Part shown: one piece after another, positions 35,015 to 43,794 of the stretch
Numbering within the stretch: the first letter of the stretch is position 1
How the letters are laid out: every line of letters begins with the position of its first letter
Assembly: GCF_032714495.1 (NCBI RefSeq)
Contig: NZ_JAWDKB010000005.1
Span: 62,001-126,000, forward strand
Direction: 5' to 3'
Origin: Methanorbis rubei
Lineage (GTDB): Archaea > Halobacteriota > Methanomicrobia > Methanomicrobiales > Methanocorpusculaceae
Length of the DNA: 64,000 nt
Notes under the pieces: generated by a model
Databases searched by the model: none
Told to the model about the DNA's origin: nothing
What the model saw: only the letters and a program-made list of their open reading frames with translations
Position numbers and translations under genes: made by a program

Positions 35015-37174
35015 CTAAACCCGTAAGGAAGCAACCTCCTCAAGTGTTGCAACATTCCACACCTCAGGCGGGCATGAAGATGTTTTTTTGATCATGTACT
35101 CAGCAGCCGCAGCCTCAAGGTATCCGGGTTCCGGCAGGACAAACAGCCGGTCGATTACCGGGTCTACCGGCGCTGAAGAGACGATCTGCAAAGCGGAGCG
35201 CAGGTACTGGTAGGATTCGTTTGCAGGGTTCTGCACGACCGCACGTTTTGCGGCCAGAAGGGCATCATCATACTTTTCCATGCAGGTAAGGGCACGGGCC
35301 ATGCATCCCCATACGGCAGGGAACTGATCATTGATCTTCAGTGCAGACTCGCAGGCATCGACCGCGTCAGAGTAGAGACCTGACTCATACTCGAGCCATC
35401 CAAGCTCGGCAAAGAGGCGGGACCGTGTTTCGCGACCCGGATTTGCACGAAGAGCCGTCCTGAGCATGGAACGTGCTTCGTCTGCAAACCCTGCGGTAAG
35501 CAGTGCACGCGACGCAGCAGAGCAAACGGTGGCACGCTCGTCATCGCGGGTGGATCTGTTGGTGACGTCGGTCAGAACAACAGACCGTTTTACAGCGTCG
35601 AGGTAGGGGAGGATCATCTCAAGGACAGGGGCAATATCAGCATTGTTCTGCCAGGCGTGAGTGACCGCAGCGTTCAGTTCGCGGACGATCAAAGCTGACG
35701 GTGCGTCGGCAGCTGCAAGGAGAACTGCTTTTTCTGCAAAGGTCTCTGCATACGCTGCCGCGTCAACGCCTGCGGCCATTGCTGCTTTGAACTGAAGCTG
35801 CATAATTTCGGGCGCGGAAGAACGGCTGTACCAGTCAAGGGCACAGGATGGATCAAAACCGAAGTAGGCTGCACTGCCGCGGGTTGCGGCAACCGCAGAC
35901 TCAACCGAATCATCGAATGTTTTGAGAGAGGCTGCGTCAGGGCGACCGTCTGCGGTCAGGTGCGAGTTCATCTCTGACAGGCGCGACATTGCAGTGTCAA
36001 CGAGCTCCGAATCACCATTCTCTTCACTGATGATGAGTTCAAGGTGATGATACTCATCCTCATAGGCATGGCGTCTGCGGCTGGATGCGGCAAGTTCCAG
36101 ATACAGCCGCAGTTTGTCGGTGACCGGAAGCATTGCGGCGATGCCTGCAATGCGGGCATAGTACTCGCTCATGTCTTCGCCTAAATCCTCGCCAACTTCG
36201 CAGAGATTTTTCAGACCGATCGCGGTCTGGTATGAGGAGCCGCCGCGGGAGGCCATGAAGGCATTTTTGTATGCTTCAAACGCGTTGTCGAAGTCTCCGG
36301 AGCGGCGAAGGATGGTGCCGATCAGTTCAAACGCTGCGGTCTCGGCAGGAGTTGCAGGGAATGCAAGGGTGATATTTGCGTAGAGATCAAGAGCAGGTTC
36401 GTTGTTTCCCGAGGCATACAGCCAGTTCGCGGTGGAGAGAGCCGCATCCGGCGTCTCGCAGTCCAGCAGGGGAGAGCAGAGAGCGTCCCACTCGGTAAGA
36501 GAAGGCTGGGGCATATTGAGCCAGGTGATCATCTCTTCGCGGGTCAGGGACGAGAACCATGCTCCGGCAATGCAGACGACACAGTCATAGATGTCCTGCG
36601 GAGGAAGGGAAGGAACACCGGCACGAACAGCCGCGTACCGGTCGAGAGGGAACTCATGCCAGAACGGGCGGCGGCCGACACCGAAGTACATATCTGAGTT
36701 GCGGACTTCAGACGTGGTGATGGCACGGGTTTTGAACTGCCACCAGCTCTGCGGGTGGGCGTCACCGAATGACGCAATGATCTCTGCTGCCTGATTTGTT
36801 CCTGAGATGTAAGATCTGATCAAGGCAGTCAGGGCAAGTTTTCGGGAGGGTTCTGCATGTTCGACTGCGGATGCATACTCTGATTTCAGCCACTCTTCCA
36901 CCGGTAAAACATCGTCGGTGATATTTTCTGCGGCATGGAGAAGATCCAGCAGGACACGGCTGTCATCAGGCTGCTGAAGAATAGCAGCAAGCACTCTTGC
37001 ATGGAATCCGCCGTCAACACTCATCCGGTGTAAAAACAGATTTCGAAACACAATATTTTCGTGGACTCCGAGACGAACGTCGTCGGTAGCTGGATGAGAT
37101 AGTATCTCTTCGGCAAGAATCGTCAGATAATCCGTGTAATACTGTTGGGTCAGATTTCCCTCGCTGACTCGCAT
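35015..37174 (-). CDS. Large tetratricopeptide-repeat protein
   Basis: 719 residues, soluble and alpha-helical. TPR-type pairs are clearest near 250-340 (ALDLYANITLAFPATPAETAAFELIG, NAFEAYKNAF) and 570-660 (EARSMLRTALRANPGRETRSRLF, SDAVDACESALKINDQFPAVWG, DDALLAAKRAVVQNP). No enzymatic motif or membrane segment is visible. It is the first gene of a two-gene unit with the double-domain receptor, so it may be its cytoplasmic or assembly partner (inference). Confidence 0.75.
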   Translation of the reverse strand: MRVSEGNLTQQYYTDYLTILAEEILSHPATDDVRLGVHENIVFRNLFLHRMSVDGGFHARVLAAILQQPDDSRVLLDLLHAAENITDDVLPVEEWLKSEYASAVEHAEPSRKLALTALIRSYISGTNQAAEIIASFGDAHPQSWWQFKTRAITTSEVRNSDMYFGVGRRPFWHEFPLDRYAAVRAGVPSLPPQDIYDCVVCIAGAWFSSLTREEMITWLNMPQPSLTEWDALCSPLLDCETPDAALSTANWLYASGNNEPALDLYANITLAFPATPAETAAFELIGTILRRSGDFDNAFEAYKNAFMASRGGSSYQTAIGLKNLCEVGEDLGEDMSEYYARIAGIAAMLPVTDKLRLYLELAASSRRRHAYEDEYHHLELIISEENGDSELVDTAMSRLSEMNSHLTADGRPDAASLKTFDDSVESAVAATRGSAAYFGFDPSCALDWYSRSSAPEIMQLQFKAAMAAGVDAAAYAETFAEKAVLLAAADAPSALIVRELNAAVTHAWQNNADIAPVLEMILPYLDAVKRSVVLTDVTNRSTRDDERATVCSAASRALLTAGFADEARSMLRTALRANPGRETRSRLFAELGWLEYESGLYSDAVDACESALKINDQFPAVWGCMARALTCMEKYDDALLAAKRAVVQNPANESYQYLRSALQIVSSAPVDPVIDRLFVLPEPGYLEAAAAEYMIKKTSSCPPEVWNVATLEEVASLRV

Positions 37175-37322
37175 GATTATGTAGAATTTTGTGTGTTAAC
37201 ACTATGTATGCCTTCTGATAGAACTGATGCTTCAGAATTATGTTTGAGATACCCCCTAGGTTCTGCTTGTTCTGCTCCACCCACGGAAAAACGAAACAGG
37301 ACAGAGTAAACAAAATCGATCT

Positions 37323-37354
37323 AAAAAAAATAGCGCCGCAGATTTCTCTGCGGC
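37323..37354 (-). terminator. Terminator of the mtr operon
   Basis: Read on the minus strand: an 8-bp stem GCCGCAGA-GAAA-TCTGCGGC (37354-37335) with a GAAA tetraloop, followed by a run of eight T (37330-37323). A second small hairpin (TCGGAT...ATCCGA) lies just before it. Confidence 0.8.
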
Positions 37355-37377
37355 ATCGGATATATTCCAATCCGAAT

Positions 37378-38397
37378 TTAAACCAGCTTGAACAGCGGGC
37401 CGTTGTGGTCTGCGACTTCGCCGCCGAGTTCCTTTAAGGCCTCGGACAGAACGATGTCAGAGAAGGCTGCCGCGGTTGCGATACCTTCCATGTTCTCAAT
37501 CGGGCCGAACATGATAAGGTCTGCACCAAGGGTCATTGCCATAATGTTACAGCCAATGTCAGGGGAAGACCATGCAATCTGGCGGATACCCTCGATACCA
37601 CCATAGTGGTGGTGGAACATCTGCTCTGCAAGGACATCCTTACCCTTGTACTGCTCGTGAATGTTCTTTCTCCAGCGTTTCAGCCAGGTCCAGGACACCG
37701 TCATGTTGTGGTATGCACCACCGGTCGGCAGACCGTGGATTGCCTTGCATGCAAGAATCTCACGGAAGGAACCGGCAGAGCCGAGACCGAGCGGAGTTGC
37801 TGCAGTGTCGAGAATCGGGCGTTTAATACCGCACTCTTCTGCAATCTGAATCATACCCTTGGACTGACCTGCAACGCCACCCTCGGAGAGAACCTTCTCA
37901 CGACCGGCAACAGAACCATCTCCCGGGTTGAACGCAAGAACAATTGCGGAGTCAACGTCGGACTCTGCAAGTGCCTGAATGTTCTCCGGTGCAATGGATC
38001 CATTGATGGAGTTGTAGATTGCACGGTCTGCAAGGCCGACTTCCGTAACGTACTTCGTTGCATGGGCAAGTGCTGCCGGTGCAGAAGAGTCCATCAGGAA
38101 TGCCGTCTTGTTGTCGATGCTGTCGAACCACTGGAAGTAAGACTCGAAAGCCTCTCCGTGCTCGGCAATGATCTGAAGGAAGAAGTGGTTTCCAGTCTCG
38201 TCCGTCAGTTCCTGACAGCGGTTCCAGAGTGCTTCTGCTTTCGCCTTGTCGATCTTACCAGTGTGGTCATCAAGAACACACTCGTGTTTGTTGTAGAAGA
38301 TGGAAGCGCCGAGAACACGCGGGTACTCTCCGGGCTGTCCACCAATTTTAGTTCCGTTAAAGTCAAAGACCTGCTGTTCCTTTTCGAACTTGAACAT
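37378..38397 (-). CDS. mtrH: Tetrahydromethanopterin S-methyltransferase subunit H
   Basis: 339 residues, cytoplasmic. MtrH moves the methyl group from methyl-tetrahydromethanopterin (or the sarcinapterin form) to the corrinoid on MtrA. It is a TIM barrel of the methyltransferase family; visible are FNGTKIGGQPGEYP, MDSSAPAALAHA, AFNPGDGS, LDTAATPLGLGSAG and GADLIMFGPIEN. It is the last gene of the mtr operon, 14 bases after the MtrA-MtrG fusion. Confidence 0.97.
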   Translation of the reverse strand: MFKFEKEQQVFDFNGTKIGGQPGEYPRVLGASIFYNKHECVLDDHTGKIDKAKAEALWNRCQELTDETGNHFFLQIIAEHGEAFESYFQWFDSIDNKTAFLMDSSAPAALAHATKYVTEVGLADRAIYNSINGSIAPENIQALAESDVDSAIVLAFNPGDGSVAGREKVLSEGGVAGQSKGMIQIAEECGIKRPILDTAATPLGLGSAGSFREILACKAIHGLPTGGAYHNMTVSWTWLKRWRKNIHEQYKGKDVLAEQMFHHHYGGIEGIRQIAWSSPDIGCNIMAMTLGADLIMFGPIENMEGIATAAAFSDIVLSEALKELGGEVADHNGPLFKLV

Positions 38398-38411
38398 ATT
38401 GGCACCTCAAT

Positions 38412-39146
38412 TTACATTATCCTCGGGAGGAACATCATAATCACCATAAAGGCGATACATCCTGCTACGAGACCGTAGAGGATACCGATGTCACGGCCGA
38501 TTTTTCTTCCGACACGCATTGCGATTTCAGCATCAGTGAACTCGACCTTCTTCTCGATCGCGTCAAGACGCTTTTCAATCTCAAGGAACTGCGGGTTTGC
38601 ACTGGCAACCGTAGAGCCTGCACCGCTTCCCCCTGCATCATCAGAGATCTGAATGACGATCGGGTCAGCACCGAATGCTCCGGGATCCCTTGTTTTGAGC
38701 TCGTTAATCTTTGCAGAGATCTGACCAACGTCTTCGCTCTCCATAATGTTAACGATCTCAACCTGCTCCTGGAACCGCTTAATGTGTTCTGCCGTCAGGT
38801 TCTCAAGGAACGGAATTGCTCCGCCGGAACCGACAATCTTACCGCCCTCAACACCGTTTTTGTGCATCGCATCGATACTCTGACCACTGAGGTGACCTTT
38901 CACTTCAGTACCGCAGAGGAGAACGAAACGAATGTTCGGGTTTGAGATGATGTTGGCGACAATCTTTTCAATACCGAGGTTTTCGGTCTTACAGGATCCT
39001 GCGAGGGCAGCTCCTGCAGCACAGATTGCCGTCTCGTCGAGGTGGGAACCCATGGTGATAACAGCCACTGGGCTGTTTGCGTCACCGGTGTGGTAGTCAC
39101 CCTGGACAATTGGCCATCCGCTTGCTGGTGATTTCTTATCTGCCAT
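38412..39146 (-). CDS. MtrA-MtrG fusion: second corrinoid domain joined to subunit G
   Basis: 244 residues. Residues 1-170 are a full MtrA corrinoid domain, differing from the neighbouring MtrA at only about four positions and keeping the cobalt-ligand His85 ([10 protein letters not shown]). A Gly/Ser/Ala linker (171-183) then joins MtrG (184-244: [33 protein letters not shown], one membrane helix). No separate mtrG exists in the operon, and this frame sits exactly where mtrG is expected, between mtrF and mtrH. So subunit G here carries its own corrinoid-binding domain. The MtrA-specific membrane helix is absent from it. Confidence 0.93.
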   Translation of the reverse strand: MADKKSPASGWPIVQGDYHTGDANSPVAVITMGSHLDETAICAAGAALAGSCKTENLGIEKIVANIISNPNIRFVLLCGTEVKGHLSGQSIDAMHKNGVEGGKIVGSGGAIPFLENLTAEHIKRFQEQVEIVNIMESEDVGQISAKINELKTRDPGAFGADPIVIQISDDAGGSGAGSTVASANPQFLEIEKRLDAIEKKVEFTDAEIAMRVGRKIGRDIGILYGLVAGCIAFMVIMMFLPRIM

Positions 39147-39157
39147 TCTTCTTCACC

Positions 39158-39349
39158 TCAGGGCATCAGCACCAGTACCGGGACAAGGATCATAACAAGG
39201 GCAAGAACAAGACCTGCACCGAATCCGACAAGACCGGAGTCCATAATTGCGGACTCGACTTTGTGGGTACGGGCAAGAATCTGTCCCTTGTATCTGATGT
39301 CATCTACCATCTTATCGATGGCAGCCATTCTGATAATTGAACCTGCCAT
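39158..39349 (-). CDS. mtrF: Tetrahydromethanopterin S-methyltransferase subunit F
   Basis: 63 residues. The pattern MVDDIRYKGQILARTHKVESAI followed by one membrane helix (GLVGFGAGLVLALVMILVPV) matches MtrF, a small single-helix subunit of the sodium-pumping complex. It lies 2 bases after mtrA and 11 bases before the MtrA-MtrG fusion. Confidence 0.9.
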   Translation of the reverse strand: MAGSIIRMAAIDKMVDDIRYKGQILARTHKVESAIMDSGLVGFGAGLVLALVMILVPVLVLMP

Positions 39350-39351
39350 TT

Positions 39352-40086
39352 TTACATCACTCCATAGAAGAGAGCACCGAGGATGACGAAGGACACGATA
39401 AGACCAATCATCAGACCCTCAATTTTACCTCCGTAGAGACCGGAAGAGAATCTGGTGCGGTAACCGATGTCGGTAACCATCATCTGGATAAATTTCATGC
39501 GGGCAGTGATGAGTGCCATCTCACCGGTCAGAGGTTCTTCCTCGCCGGCTTCTGCGCCTCCGGCGGATCCGCCGTCATCATCAGAGATCTGGATGACGAT
39601 CGGGTCAGCACCGAATGCTCCCGGATCTTTTGCTTTGAGCTCGTTAATCTTTGCAGAGATCTGACCAACGTCTTCGCTCTCCATAATGTTAACGATCTCA
39701 ACCTGTTCCTGGAACCGCTTGATGTGTTCTGCCGTCAGGTTCTCAAGGAACGGAATTGCTCCGCCGGAACCGACAATCTTACCGCCCTCAACACCGTTCT
39801 TGTGCATTGCTTCGATACTCTGACCACTGAGGTGACCTTTCACTTCAGTACCGCAGAGGAGAACGAAACGAATGTTCGGATTTGAGATGATGTTGGCGAC
39901 AATCTTTTCAATACCGAGATTTTCGGTCTTACAGGATCCTGCGAGGGCAGCTCCTGCAGCGCAGATTGCCGACTCGTCAAGGTGGGAACCCATAGTGATA
40001 ACAGCCACTGGGCTGTTTGCGTCACCGGTGTGGTAGTCACCCTGGACAATTGGCCATCCGCTTGCTGGTGATTTCTTATCTGCCAT
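39352..40086 (-). CDS. mtrA: Tetrahydromethanopterin S-methyltransferase subunit A
   Basis: 244 residues from ATG 40086. The corrinoid domain fills residues 1-170, with cobalt ligand His85 in [10 protein letters not shown]; an acidic linker ([11 protein letters not shown]) and one C-terminal membrane helix (222-242) follow. The methyl group passes from MtrH to the cobalt here, then to coenzyme M through MtrE, with sodium export. Its first half kilobase is about 97 percent identical in DNA to the downstream MtrA-MtrG gene. The upstream ATG at 40095 would add three residues. Confidence 0.97.
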   Translation of the reverse strand: MADKKSPASGWPIVQGDYHTGDANSPVAVITMGSHLDESAICAAGAALAGSCKTENLGIEKIVANIISNPNIRFVLLCGTEVKGHLSGQSIEAMHKNGVEGGKIVGSGGAIPFLENLTAEHIKRFQEQVEIVNIMESEDVGQISAKINELKAKDPGAFGADPIVIQISDDDGGSAGGAEAGEEEPLTGEMALITARMKFIQMMVTDIGYRTRFSSGLYGGKIEGLMIGLIVSFVILGALFYGVM

Positions 40087-40091
40087 GTATC

Positions 40092-40385
40092 TCACATCCC
40101 AACAAGTAACGCGATTGCGACGAGACCGGCGATGAACAGTCCAACAGCGAGACCATACCAGAGTGAAGTGACGGTTCCTGCGTACAGGAGAGTCTTCTCA
40201 CGTCCGGGGTAGCTGTTGAGGAAGCTTCCTTCTCCGGAGAGCATTCCAACCAGATCATCTGCAATCTTTTCAAGTTCAGCAACCTGGTCAATAACCGGCT
40301 GGTAAGAGATACCTGCGGTCGTGACAATGCCTGCGATAGGGTCAGCTACGAGGCCAAATTCAGGTAATACTAATATATATCCCAT
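40092..40385 (-). CDS. mtrB: Tetrahydromethanopterin S-methyltransferase subunit B
   Basis: 97 residues. A soluble N-terminal part ([29 protein letters not shown]) is followed by one membrane helix ([20 protein letters not shown]). It is in the standard operon position between mtrC and mtrA. A GGAGGAA ribosome-binding site precedes the ATG. Its end overlaps the longest possible mtrA start. Confidence 0.96.
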   Translation of the reverse strand: MGYILVLPEFGLVADPIAGIVTTAGISYQPVIDQVAELEKIADDLVGMLSGEGSFLNSYPGREKTLLYAGTVTSLWYGLAVGLFIAGLVAIALLVGM

Positions 40386-40403
40386 TTTGATTCCTCCTAA
40401 AGC

Positions 40404-41261
40404 TTATTCCTCCGCATCGCTGAACGGCTTTGCGTCGAGCCATGCTGCTGCATCACGCTTGGATAAGGCGAAGTATTTCTTGTAGGACACAAACCATCCG
40501 ATAAGTGCAATGACGAGAGAGATCCAGGCTGCAACGAGAGAAACGAATGCAAAGGAAATGACTGCCATAACAATCATGGAAAGGAATCCACACTCAATAG
40601 CGAGCATGTTGGTTCTGTCCTGCTTCTCGCCTGGACCAAGACAGGCATTGAAGGGGTGCTGCAGTGCGATTGCACCAAGCATGAATGAGACTGCAATGAG
40701 ACCTGCACCAATGTAGGACACATCGTAGAAGCTCACCGTGATACCGAAGATATCAAGGTTGAACGCCGTGATCTCAGAGAAGGCAACGTGGCCGGTTGCA
40801 ACAACGGTGAGACCCATAAGGGCGACACAGCCGACTGCTGCAAGTTCTGCGATACTGCGGGTCATGACCGGGATCTTCATGTTCAGGACAGAGTTAGAGA
40901 TCCATCCAAGGACGAGACCGACGATCAGAGCGATGATTAATCCTGCGATTGGTACGAGGAACACGTTGATTACAGCAAGTTTTGCTGCAAACAGCATTGC
41001 AAGAACACCAGAACCGAATGCGAGCATACCCGCGGACGGAACTCCGGTACCGATACCATAGCTGCAGAGTTTCTTGATGGTGCTGTTACCCCAGATCAGG
41101 GCGCCAACAGCTGCGATTCCGCCAAAGAATGCAAGGTAATCATATCCTGCATAAGCTCCGGCGACTGCGATGTAAAGGGAGACCAGTGCAAGGATCAGGC
41201 CCATTGCCATAACCTTGTTGTGTGGAATGCCATCGTGTGATGCTTCAACTTTTACTGACAT
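40404..41261 (-). CDS. mtrC: Tetrahydromethanopterin S-methyltransferase subunit C
   Basis: 285 residues with about seven to eight membrane helices and short loops (CLGPGEKQDRTNMLAIECGF is the most polar). MtrC, D and E form the membrane core of the sodium-translocating methyltransferase. The gene lies 10 bases after mtrD. Confidence 0.96.
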   Translation of the reverse strand: MSVKVEASHDGIPHNKVMAMGLILALVSLYIAVAGAYAGYDYLAFFGGIAAVGALIWGNSTIKKLCSYGIGTGVPSAGMLAFGSGVLAMLFAAKLAVINVFLVPIAGLIIALIVGLVLGWISNSVLNMKIPVMTRSIAELAAVGCVALMGLTVVATGHVAFSEITAFNLDIFGITVSFYDVSYIGAGLIAVSFMLGAIALQHPFNACLGPGEKQDRTNMLAIECGFLSMIVMAVISFAFVSLVAAWISLVIALIGWFVSYKKYFALSKRDAAAWLDAKPFSDAEE

Positions 41262-41271
41262 TTTTTACACC

Positions 41272-42132
41272 TCAGAGTACTGCCACCACCAGCATTGCAA
41301 CGAGTCCGCAGATACCGCTTGCACAGATTGCTGCGACGATTGCACGGGGGAAACGTTTGAACTTCGGGTCGTGCGGGCCTTCAATGGTTCCGGTAATGTT
41401 GTATGCAGAAAGTACTGCGATAACAAGGAACATACCGATTGCAAAGATGCCTGCAAGGCCTACTGCGAGAACCGGGGCGTCTTCGCCGACGATTCCGACA
41501 GCTGCGAAACTTGCGTTGTAGAAGTTCAGAAGCTGAACGTAGATGAGTGTTCCGCCAAGACCGCCGAAGAGACCGCCAATGACACCGCCAACGTAAGAGA
41601 TAAACGGAAGTCCGTGACCTTCGGTTCCCTGGGATTTATACTCAGCCTGAGAGTCACCGGTGATCGGGTCTTTTGCGACCTTACCGGATGCTGCGGGGAT
41701 ACCCATGCCGTAGACATAGGAGATGTTCACCATTAAACAGGTGACTGCCATCATTAAACCGCCGCCGATTGCACCACCGGCGAGAGCGACTCCAAAGCCT
41801 AAACTTGCTGCCCATGCTCCTCCGAACAGTCCTGCGAGACCTGCACCGGTCGCAAGCATTGCGACACCGGTTGCGATACCCGGAGACTGTCCCATTGCTG
41901 CCGGCGCACCGCCGACTGGAACGAAGTGGACACCAAATGCAATCAGTGCTGCACCAACGATGATACCAACCAGGGTCATCATCGGTACCATTGCACCGCC
42001 GGAGAAAATTCCCATGTTACCAAGGAGGTAGGCGACGCCAATGAAGACGATTGCAAGGATAATTGCGATTACGGATGCGACAGGCTGGAATGCTCCTGCA
42101 TTGCCTGCCGGTTTTGCTGCGATTGCGCTCAT
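41272..42132 (-). CDS. mtrD: Tetrahydromethanopterin S-methyltransferase subunit D
   Basis: 286 residues, a polytopic membrane protein very rich in Gly and Ala (GGAIGGGLMMAVTCLMVNISY). A polar loop (KDPITGDSQAEYKSQGTEGHGLPFI) is conserved in the family. It is part of the sodium channel core, and follows mtrE by 3 bases. Confidence 0.96.
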   Translation of the reverse strand: MSAIAAKPAGNAGAFQPVASVIAIILAIVFIGVAYLLGNMGIFSGGAMVPMMTLVGIIVGAALIAFGVHFVPVGGAPAAMGQSPGIATGVAMLATGAGLAGLFGGAWAASLGFGVALAGGAIGGGLMMAVTCLMVNISYVYGMGIPAASGKVAKDPITGDSQAEYKSQGTEGHGLPFISYVGGVIGGLFGGLGGTLIYVQLLNFYNASFAAVGIVGEDAPVLAVGLAGIFAIGMFLVIAVLSAYNITGTIEGPHDPKFKRFPRAIVAAICASGICGLVAMLVVAVL

Positions 42133-42135
42133 AAT

Positions 42136-43032
42136 TTAGGCCTCCGTAGCTGCCGCGGTGTAGGGTCCGTAGTTCTTGCGTGCCCATACCTCAACATAGC
42201 GATCGATGATCATGAAGATGAGGATGATAACAACACCTGCAACTACTGCTCCCCATCCGTTTGCGATAGGCTCAAAGAGAACGGTACGCCACAGTTCAAA
42301 GAACACAATTAAACCAAAGCAGAGACCAGATGCTGGTCCGCCGAGTTTTGCGGTGAAGAAACCGTTGTCGATAGAGCTTCTCTGACCGGCTTCTGCGTAA
42401 CGAACGATGTTACCGGATGCAGAGATTGGCACACCAGCACCGAACTTCTGGTTCTGGTACTGACGCTCCTTACCATAGTACGGGTTTCCGGTTGCAGAAC
42501 CTGCTGCACCAAGAGCGAGACCCCATACCACGCCGAGAAGCGGAAGTGCGAACGGGTGGTGAAGCACTGTTGACATCAGGTAACAAGCGGTTACCGTAGT
42601 GAAGATTGCAACGAATGCGTGACCCATGGTTACAGTCGTTACTGATTTTAAGACATCAATAAAGACCGGCTGTCCGAACTTGGAAAGACTTGCGGTTCTT
42701 CCAAGGTATGCAGTGGTAGCATAGATACCCTGCACGAAGGTTGCGAGAACTGCGCCGAAGATGATTGCCAGTACTGCATTAACATTCATCATAATGAATG
42801 CCCATGCAACACCGCAAGCAAGGGTTACCCACAGCGTGTATGCTGGGGGTTCACCGGATATTGCTTTGTTGTATATACGGTGAGTATAACCCATCTGAGG
42901 TGCAAGCTGGACCTGAGAGTTCGGGTCACCCTGTGAACCGATGTTAGACTCAGTATCCTCGGCTGCACCTGCAACCGCTGCGAGAGCTCCCGCAAGGGCA
43001 GTTACTCCAATGCCGATGATAATTTCTTGCAT
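42136..43032 (-). CDS. mtrE: Tetrahydromethanopterin S-methyltransferase subunit E
   Basis: 298 residues from ATG 43032 (MQEIIIGIGVTALAG), with about six membrane helices. The family loop DTESNIGSQGDPNSQVQLAPQMGYTHR-type region and GNPYYGKERQYQ are visible. MtrE is thought to carry the site for methyl transfer to coenzyme M. An AAGGGAGA ribosome-binding site lies 7 bases upstream. A longer in-frame reading to 43236 passes through the hairpins of the leader and is rejected. First gene of mtrEDCBAF-(A-G)-H. Confidence 0.96.
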   Translation of the reverse strand: MQEIIIGIGVTALAGALAAVAGAAEDTESNIGSQGDPNSQVQLAPQMGYTHRIYNKAISGEPPAYTLWVTLACGVAWAFIMMNVNAVLAIIFGAVLATFVQGIYATTAYLGRTASLSKFGQPVFIDVLKSVTTVTMGHAFVAIFTTVTACYLMSTVLHHPFALPLLGVVWGLALGAAGSATGNPYYGKERQYQNQKFGAGVPISASGNIVRYAEAGQRSSIDNGFFTAKLGGPASGLCFGLIVFFELWRTVLFEPIANGWGAVVAGVVIILIFMIIDRYVEVWARKNYGPYTAAATEA

Positions 43033-43320
43033 GTAAGATTCTCCCTTGAGTTTAGCGTGCACGAACTTTTTTCGTGCAAAACCTGACACCCCACAGGCAT
43101 CAGGCTGACGTTTCCGACAGTTCGGAAACGAACGTTGTGTTTCAGTGTGGAACTGAAACGAAGGATGCGTCTCAAGTAGCCGCACGAAATAGATCCGTGC
43201 AGACGTCACAGGAGTCGTATTTTGACTCATGGACAATTCACGATTTTACCCACACGTGAGATAAGCGTGAATGTTCGATTAACGTTACCACTCTAAAGAA
43301 TGGAGTACAAAGTGTGGACA
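43033..43320 (-). promoter_or_regulatory. Structured 5' leader of the mtr operon
   Basis: About 285 bases between the likely start of transcription and mtrE. At least seven consecutive stem-loops are visible. The best are 43109-43130 (9-bp stem CGTTTCCGA/TCGGAAACG), 43139-43159 (8 bp), 43059-43077 (7 bp, GCACGAA/TTCGTGC) and 43236-43272 (7 bp). The word at 43071-43077 can pair either with 43059-43065, next to the ribosome-binding site, or with 43182-43188. That is the layout of an attenuator or riboswitch, but it matches no class I know. Confidence 0.5.
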
Positions 43321-43342
43321 GTAACTTGTTTGCCCCATGAGG

Positions 43343-43356
43343 TATATTAATGTATA
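43343..43356 (-). promoter_or_regulatory. Putative TATA box of the mtr operon
   Basis: On the minus strand TATACATTAATATA. Start of transcription would be about 25 bases downstream, near 43,318-43,325. The rest of the gap up to the mcrA stop (43,357-43,794) holds no convincing gene. Just after mcrA is a T-rich tract (about 43,760-43,775, read on the minus strand) that probably ends the mcr transcript. Confidence 0.5.
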
Positions 43357-43794
43357 CGAAAATCGTCGAAGAGGCGTTCTTTGATCAAAGATTATTCCTG
43401 TTTTTTTGCCGGAATTGCCAATGTAATTTGCATTATAAACAATAAATATTCATAACACAAGTAAGCATTACTTCATCTCAATTTTATTGGCGCAAATGCA
43501 CCGGCATAATACCTTTGTCGTCAGAGAAAAGAAAGCATGCGGCAGAGGTCAGGAGAAAAAACAGGATATGTATTGATATAGGTCAGGGATTTTTTTCGAA
43601 AGGAGGGAATGTTCTCTGCGCGGATGAGAAGGGAGAGAGCACCCCAATCAGCTGCACTGATACCTGTACAGCCTTCGCCACCCTATCTGAAATACATGAA
43701 TTCAATCTGAAAAAAAAATCAGCAAAAGAAAATTTTTCAAAAATTTTGAAAGCGAAAAAGAAAAAAATTGGGTTTAACCACCCATGGAACAGAA

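Noticed and set aside
43033-43236. 68-residue N-terminal extension of MtrE
   Set aside because: It would translate the hairpins of the leader. The ATG at 43032 has a good ribosome-binding site and gives the family N-terminus.
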